Positions 60,697 to 64,000 of a stretch of 64,000 nucleotides of DNA are shown here, in pieces. Both the position numbers and the translations under genes were made by a program. Below the pieces are notes generated by a model that searched no databases, was not told the origin of the DNA, and saw only the letters and a program-made list of their open reading frames with translations. Source of the DNA: Endothia cerciana (lineage: Eukaryota > Ascomycota > Sordariomycetes > Diaporthales > Cryphonectriaceae); assembly GCA_026119935.1 (NCBI GenBank), contig JALRMH010000002.1:1364001-1428000 (forward strand), given 5' to 3'. Every line of letters begins with the position of its first letter. Positions within the stretch are counted from its first letter, which is position 1.

Positions 60697-61935
60697 GTTG
60701 ACGGGTTGACGGGCCTGTCTTGGTCACAGGCGATGTGCTGCTGGTGGTTTTTTTGTTGTTGTTTTTTTTGGTTGGGGGGGGGGGGCTGGGTGATGTTGGA
60801 CCTTGAGAGGGCCGCGTTGGGGCAGGCAGGTATGAGCTAGAAGCACCCCCTGCCGTGCAGCTGGTAGACAGGTACGTACCGGGTGGATGCAGGCTCGACG
60901 GTTTGACAGCTTGGCGGCGTCGACGATCGGTGTAGGAACTCACTCGCCCTAGCCTCTCTCTCTCTCTCTCACTCCCTCTCACTCCCTCTCCCTTCCTCTC
61001 TCCGTCTTGCACCTCCTCCTGACTGTGGCTTCAGTAAAAACAGAAACAAGCCTCCCCTTGTTATAATTTACATCACAACAAGTCTGTGTACCAACAACCC
61101 CAGATACTGCCTCCACCCCCACACGACACGAATGAGCCCGCGCTCATCTCGCCGTGGCCAATCCTCTCTCTGGTGGTTGTCACGCAGGACCCGAGGGCTG
61201 ACGGTGGTATCCAGATCGCCTTGGATTACCACACATTAGTGCACACCTAATCGAGGCCTGCCAGATAACAGCCTGACCCCAGGGGCCCTAGTAGCCCTCG
61301 GCCCGAACAAGGGAGCCCTCCCTCCGCAGAGCCTGTTTCACTGTTCTGTGGCTCGTATCGTGTTTGTTCCGGATGGGACGGAGCCCACATCCGGCTGTCC
61401 CGACGTCACTCGCTGCTTTCCAGGCAAGCGGCCACGCCTCGAGCATTCGCAGCCAGGGCGGCTTTTACTAGTCTATCAGCCTATGCGGCATTTGGTCCCC
61501 ATGCCCGTGATAGGCAGCAGGCACTGCATCACCTGCATGTGAGCTCATGTATATGCGGGATGGCGCACCTCAGTAAGTCCAGTCCGACTGACTCTTACCA
61601 CTATTACCATTGTTGTTATTATTATCACTATTATTACCATCTCGTTGGCCTCGTCCAGGGGGGGGGGAAGACTCCGGGCCGCGCCAGGGAGTGGCTTTGT
61701 GGCTGACGGCAGCACCGACACCGATATCGACATCGACATCGACATCGACGTCGACATCGCCCCTTCCGACAGCTGCTCCTCTTGCTCAGCCCTTCAGCCT
61801 CACCTGGTCTCATACGTCTCTTCCACCCCCCTCCTCGTGGGATCCGATCCATTTCCCCTGGTCCCATCCCCCTCCCCTCATACCTATGAAATCTGAGCCG
61901 ACCACACCACTGTCTTAGCAACCGCCGTGGCTAAC
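60697..61935. other. Divergent promoter POP1 / NT-C2 gene
   Basis: About 1.2 kb. Near POP1 lie G12 (60774-60785) and a CT repeat (about 60955-60975), both likely in its leader. Near the NT-C2 gene lie G10 (61658-61667) and a GACATC hexanucleotide run at about 61727-61756. No ORF is supported. Confidence 0.55.
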
Positions 61936-62106
61936 ATGAACTTGCACTTACTACCGATAGTCAATAAGGCCCGGAGGGTAAGACATCTCGCCCCCGCGGT
62001 ATCCCAGCCGAGCTATAAGTCTCATGAGAACACATATCTGACCTTGCCCCCTCTCGCTAGCCAAAATTCGAGGTACACCTCAAGGTAATCTGCGCCCCCC
62101 CCCCCC

Positions 62107-62162
<56 letters not shown>

Positions 62163-62763
62163 CTGACCAGGGGACCCCAAGATCTACGACCTCAACAACG
62201 TCCCCCTGGTCCACGGCTCCTCCCATATAAAATGGCACCTCCCGCACTCTATCCACAGCGAGCACCGGGGGCGGACCCCGAAATGCCCCATCGCCAACCA
62301 CCGCATCGAGTACAATTACGGCAGGATCATCCCCGTCCGCATCGGCATCGACAAGAACAACGGCCTGACCGAGTGCCCCATCGAGCTCGAGGTCCTGCAG
62401 GAGTTCCCCACCGCCTCCTCGTCTGCCGCCGGCGGCGGCGGCGGCGGTGCCGGGGGCAGCCGCGAGGAGAGGATCACCCTGGGCCGGCTTACGCTGAACC
62501 TGGCCGAGTACGTCGAGGAGAGCGAGGCCTTCGTGCGAGACTCGGGCCTCCGTCCGAAGGGGCCAGGCTCCGGCAACTCCGGCGGTAACGGGGGGAATTC
62601 CGCCGCGGCGGCGGCGGCGGCCAAGCCTTCCGACCAGGCACCGCGGGGTCACGCCCGCAACAGGTCCAGCCTCTCGACCACGGCGCCCCCCACATCAGCC
62701 GACACGAACAGCCCCACGACCCCCAGGACCTCCACAGACAGCCCCAGGCCTCCCTCCGCCGCC

Positions 62764-62813
<50 letters not shown>

Positions 62814-63483
62814 GCCGCAGCCGCCGCCGCCGCCCGACATGGCGGCGCACGTCGAGGACGGCATCGTCCGGCGGTACCTCATGACCGACTCCAAGATCAA
62901 CAGCACCCTCAAGATCAGCATCCTGATGCTCCAGCTCGACGGCGAGCGCAACTTCGTTGCCCCCCCGCTCAAGACCGCCCCCGTCTTCGGCGGCATCACG
63001 GGCATGGGCATCACAGGGGGGTCCTCCTCGGCCGCCGGCGGCGGAGACCCCGCGGGGGGCGAGCTGTTCGGCCAGCACTTCCAGGACGCCCACCCGGAGC
63101 ACGACGCCGCGGGCCTGAGCGCCCAGTTCTCGGGCGTCGCCGGCGCCAAGGCCAGGGACGTCTACGAGCTGCAGGACATGTACCGCCGCGCGCTCGCCGC
63201 CTCGTGGGCGGGCCACCCGGGGGAGCTGGCCGCCGGCGAGTGCATCGAGGACATCTTCCAGGGCGGCGATGGGTTCGGGCCCGACGACGACGACGACGGC
63301 GGTGGCGGCGGCGGCGGGGGGGAGGCGGGGTATCACGGTGCCGGGGACGCCACCCCCCGGGGCCACCGCGACAGGCGCGGCGGTGGCCGAGCGCGCGGCA
63401 AGATGATGCGCCGGGAGGACAGCGGGTCCTCCGCGGGCGGGGGTGACGACTTCCTCCGCCCGGGGGACGCCGGGAAGAGGGGA

Positions 63484-63517
<34 letters not shown>

Positions 63518-63837
63518 GTGGGGGAGGAGGGGGAGGAGGGGGTAGGAGAAACCACTCCCGCCACGGGAGCGGCGAGAGCGTGGGCCCGCTGCGGCACGAG
63601 GGCGGGGGCGGGCACCAGCGGCCCCGCCGGCGGGACGGGAGCAAGGACAGCGAGAAGAGCAGCCCCCGGGCCGGGACGGGGGGGCTGCGGGGGCGGAGCG
63701 GGAGCCTGGCGAGCCTGGCGAACACGGTCGAGGGGGGCGAGAGGGGCCGGGGCGGGTTCAAGAGCGCGAGGGAGGTGAACGAGTGGGAGGTCAGGGACGA
63801 CATGGTGGCCTGGAGGCTGCCGGGCACGGCCTCTTGA
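61936..63837 (+). CDS. NT-C2 domain protein (EEIG1/EHBP1-type N-terminal C2)
   Basis: Exons 61936-61977, 62061-62084, 62182-63837; 573 residues. The 24-base microexon supplies PKFEVHLK and joins NKARR to IYDLNNVPLV, matching the known start of fungal NT-C2 proteins. The C2 domain covers about residues 15-140 (SSHIKWHLPHSIHSEHRGRT, CPIANHRIEYNYG, IGIDKNNGLTECPIELEVLQ, LGRLTLNLAEYVEES) and resumes after a linker (IVRRYLMTDSKINSTLKISI). The linker contains Q14 (CAG x14, 62770-62811). The C-terminal half is low complexity, with a Gly run of over 20 (about 63481-63545), acidic, and Ser/Arg-rich. The domain is thought to bind membranes or partners in trafficking; the fungal protein's role is not known to me. 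Intron 2 combines C13, a CT run and a long (AC)n repeat. Confidence 0.85.
62085..62181 (+). repeat. C13-(CT)n-(AC)n microsatellite inside an intron
   Basis: Intron 2 of the NT-C2 gene is almost entirely simple sequence: C13 at 62095-62107, a short CT run, then AC dinucleotides to about 62160. The acceptor follows about 20 bases later. Length polymorphism is expected. Confidence 0.85.
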
Positions 63838-64000
63838 ACAAGGAAGGGGGGTTACGGAGAGGGGCGGACGAGGGCCGGAGCAGACATCGTGACGATACGC
63901 AGTTCATACGGCAACATTCGGTTCAGGGTGGCGCTCGGGGAAGGCATCGCGTGACCTGTCTGTGTTGTGAACGGGAGGTCTGTCCCTTCTAGAATTAAGC
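63838..64000. other. Right edge, 3' flank of the NT-C2 gene
   Basis: This is 163 bases after the stop codon. Nothing identifiable. Confidence 0.6.

Noticed and set aside
62649..63615. Large minus-strand frames over the NT-C2 gene
   Set aside because: Antisense of CAG and GGC repeats; the plus strand has the C2 domain and consistent splicing.
1..64000. CRISPR arrays, bacterial operons, riboswitches, rRNA genes
   Set aside because: No regularly spaced repeats or rRNA sequence seen; the genome is clearly a fungal nuclear one.

Overview
The window is nuclear DNA of a filamentous ascomycete (Pezizomycotina), most likely a Sordariomycete. Genes are GC-rich, with short introns (about 50-240 nt) that use GTRNGY donors and YAG acceptors. 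The gene content is fungal: an EF3/New1-type ABC factor, the DASH subunit Spc19, dynactin RO-10, the osmosensor Sho1, a UstYa-type oxidase and a Pth11-like rhodopsin-fold membrane protein. No bacterial, viral or organellar sequence was recognised. I see about twenty supported genes, one low-confidence candidate gene and long gene-poor gaps. All exon models are my own splice reconstructions, checked for reading phase and family motifs.

Layout. 1-1931: 3' end of a New1/Elf1-like ABC-F ATPase. 3272-4497: four-exon UstYa-family (DUF3328) oxidase on the minus strand, with a low-confidence proline-rich repeat ORF at 5749-6225. 6.2-9.9 kb: empty. 9863-10953: SR/RRM protein like RNPS1, divergent from a GH55 beta-1,3-glucanase (12416-15008). 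16334-16869: small coiled-coil protein. 17319-18059: secreted Ser/Thr-rich repeat protein. 21264-22579: seven-helix rhodopsin-domain protein, convergent with a six-exon cytochrome P450 (23073-25016). 27742-29324: proteasome lid subunit Rpn5. 29914-30996: FSH1-type serine hydrolase. 31496-33344: Avt-type amino-acid transporter. 34873-35503: ribosomal protein eL36 with an 18-nt microexon. 36268-36983: RO-10. 37-42 kb: empty apart from repeats and the pyrimidine-rich region upstream of SHO1 (41956-43072). 44587-45359: SPC19. 46919-47412: two-exon hypothetical protein. 47.8-49.1 kb: probable decayed repeat sequence. 49563-50451: SDR oxidoreductase with an odd nucleotide-binding loop. 51477-52515: phosphopantetheinyl transferase. 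53440-57295: Osh1-like oxysterol-binding protein. 57820-60696: RNase P/MRP subunit Pop1. 61936-63837: NT-C2 domain protein.

Most genes are unrelated housekeeping functions, so there is no operon-like logic. The UstYa oxidase, P450, SDR and PPTase are each compatible with secondary metabolism, but they are spread over 50 kb without a PKS, NRPS or obvious cluster, so I do not call a cluster. The least ordinary signals are: (1) 21 G/C homopolymers of at least 10 nt, with every intronic one being poly-C on the sense strand; (2) an orphan UstYa gene next to an ORF with a duplicated 42-residue proline-rich unit on the same strand; (3) very small exons (18, 20 and 24 nt) in three genes; (4) a non-canonical dinucleotide-binding loop in the SDR; (5) a secreted protein with TVVPV-type repeats.
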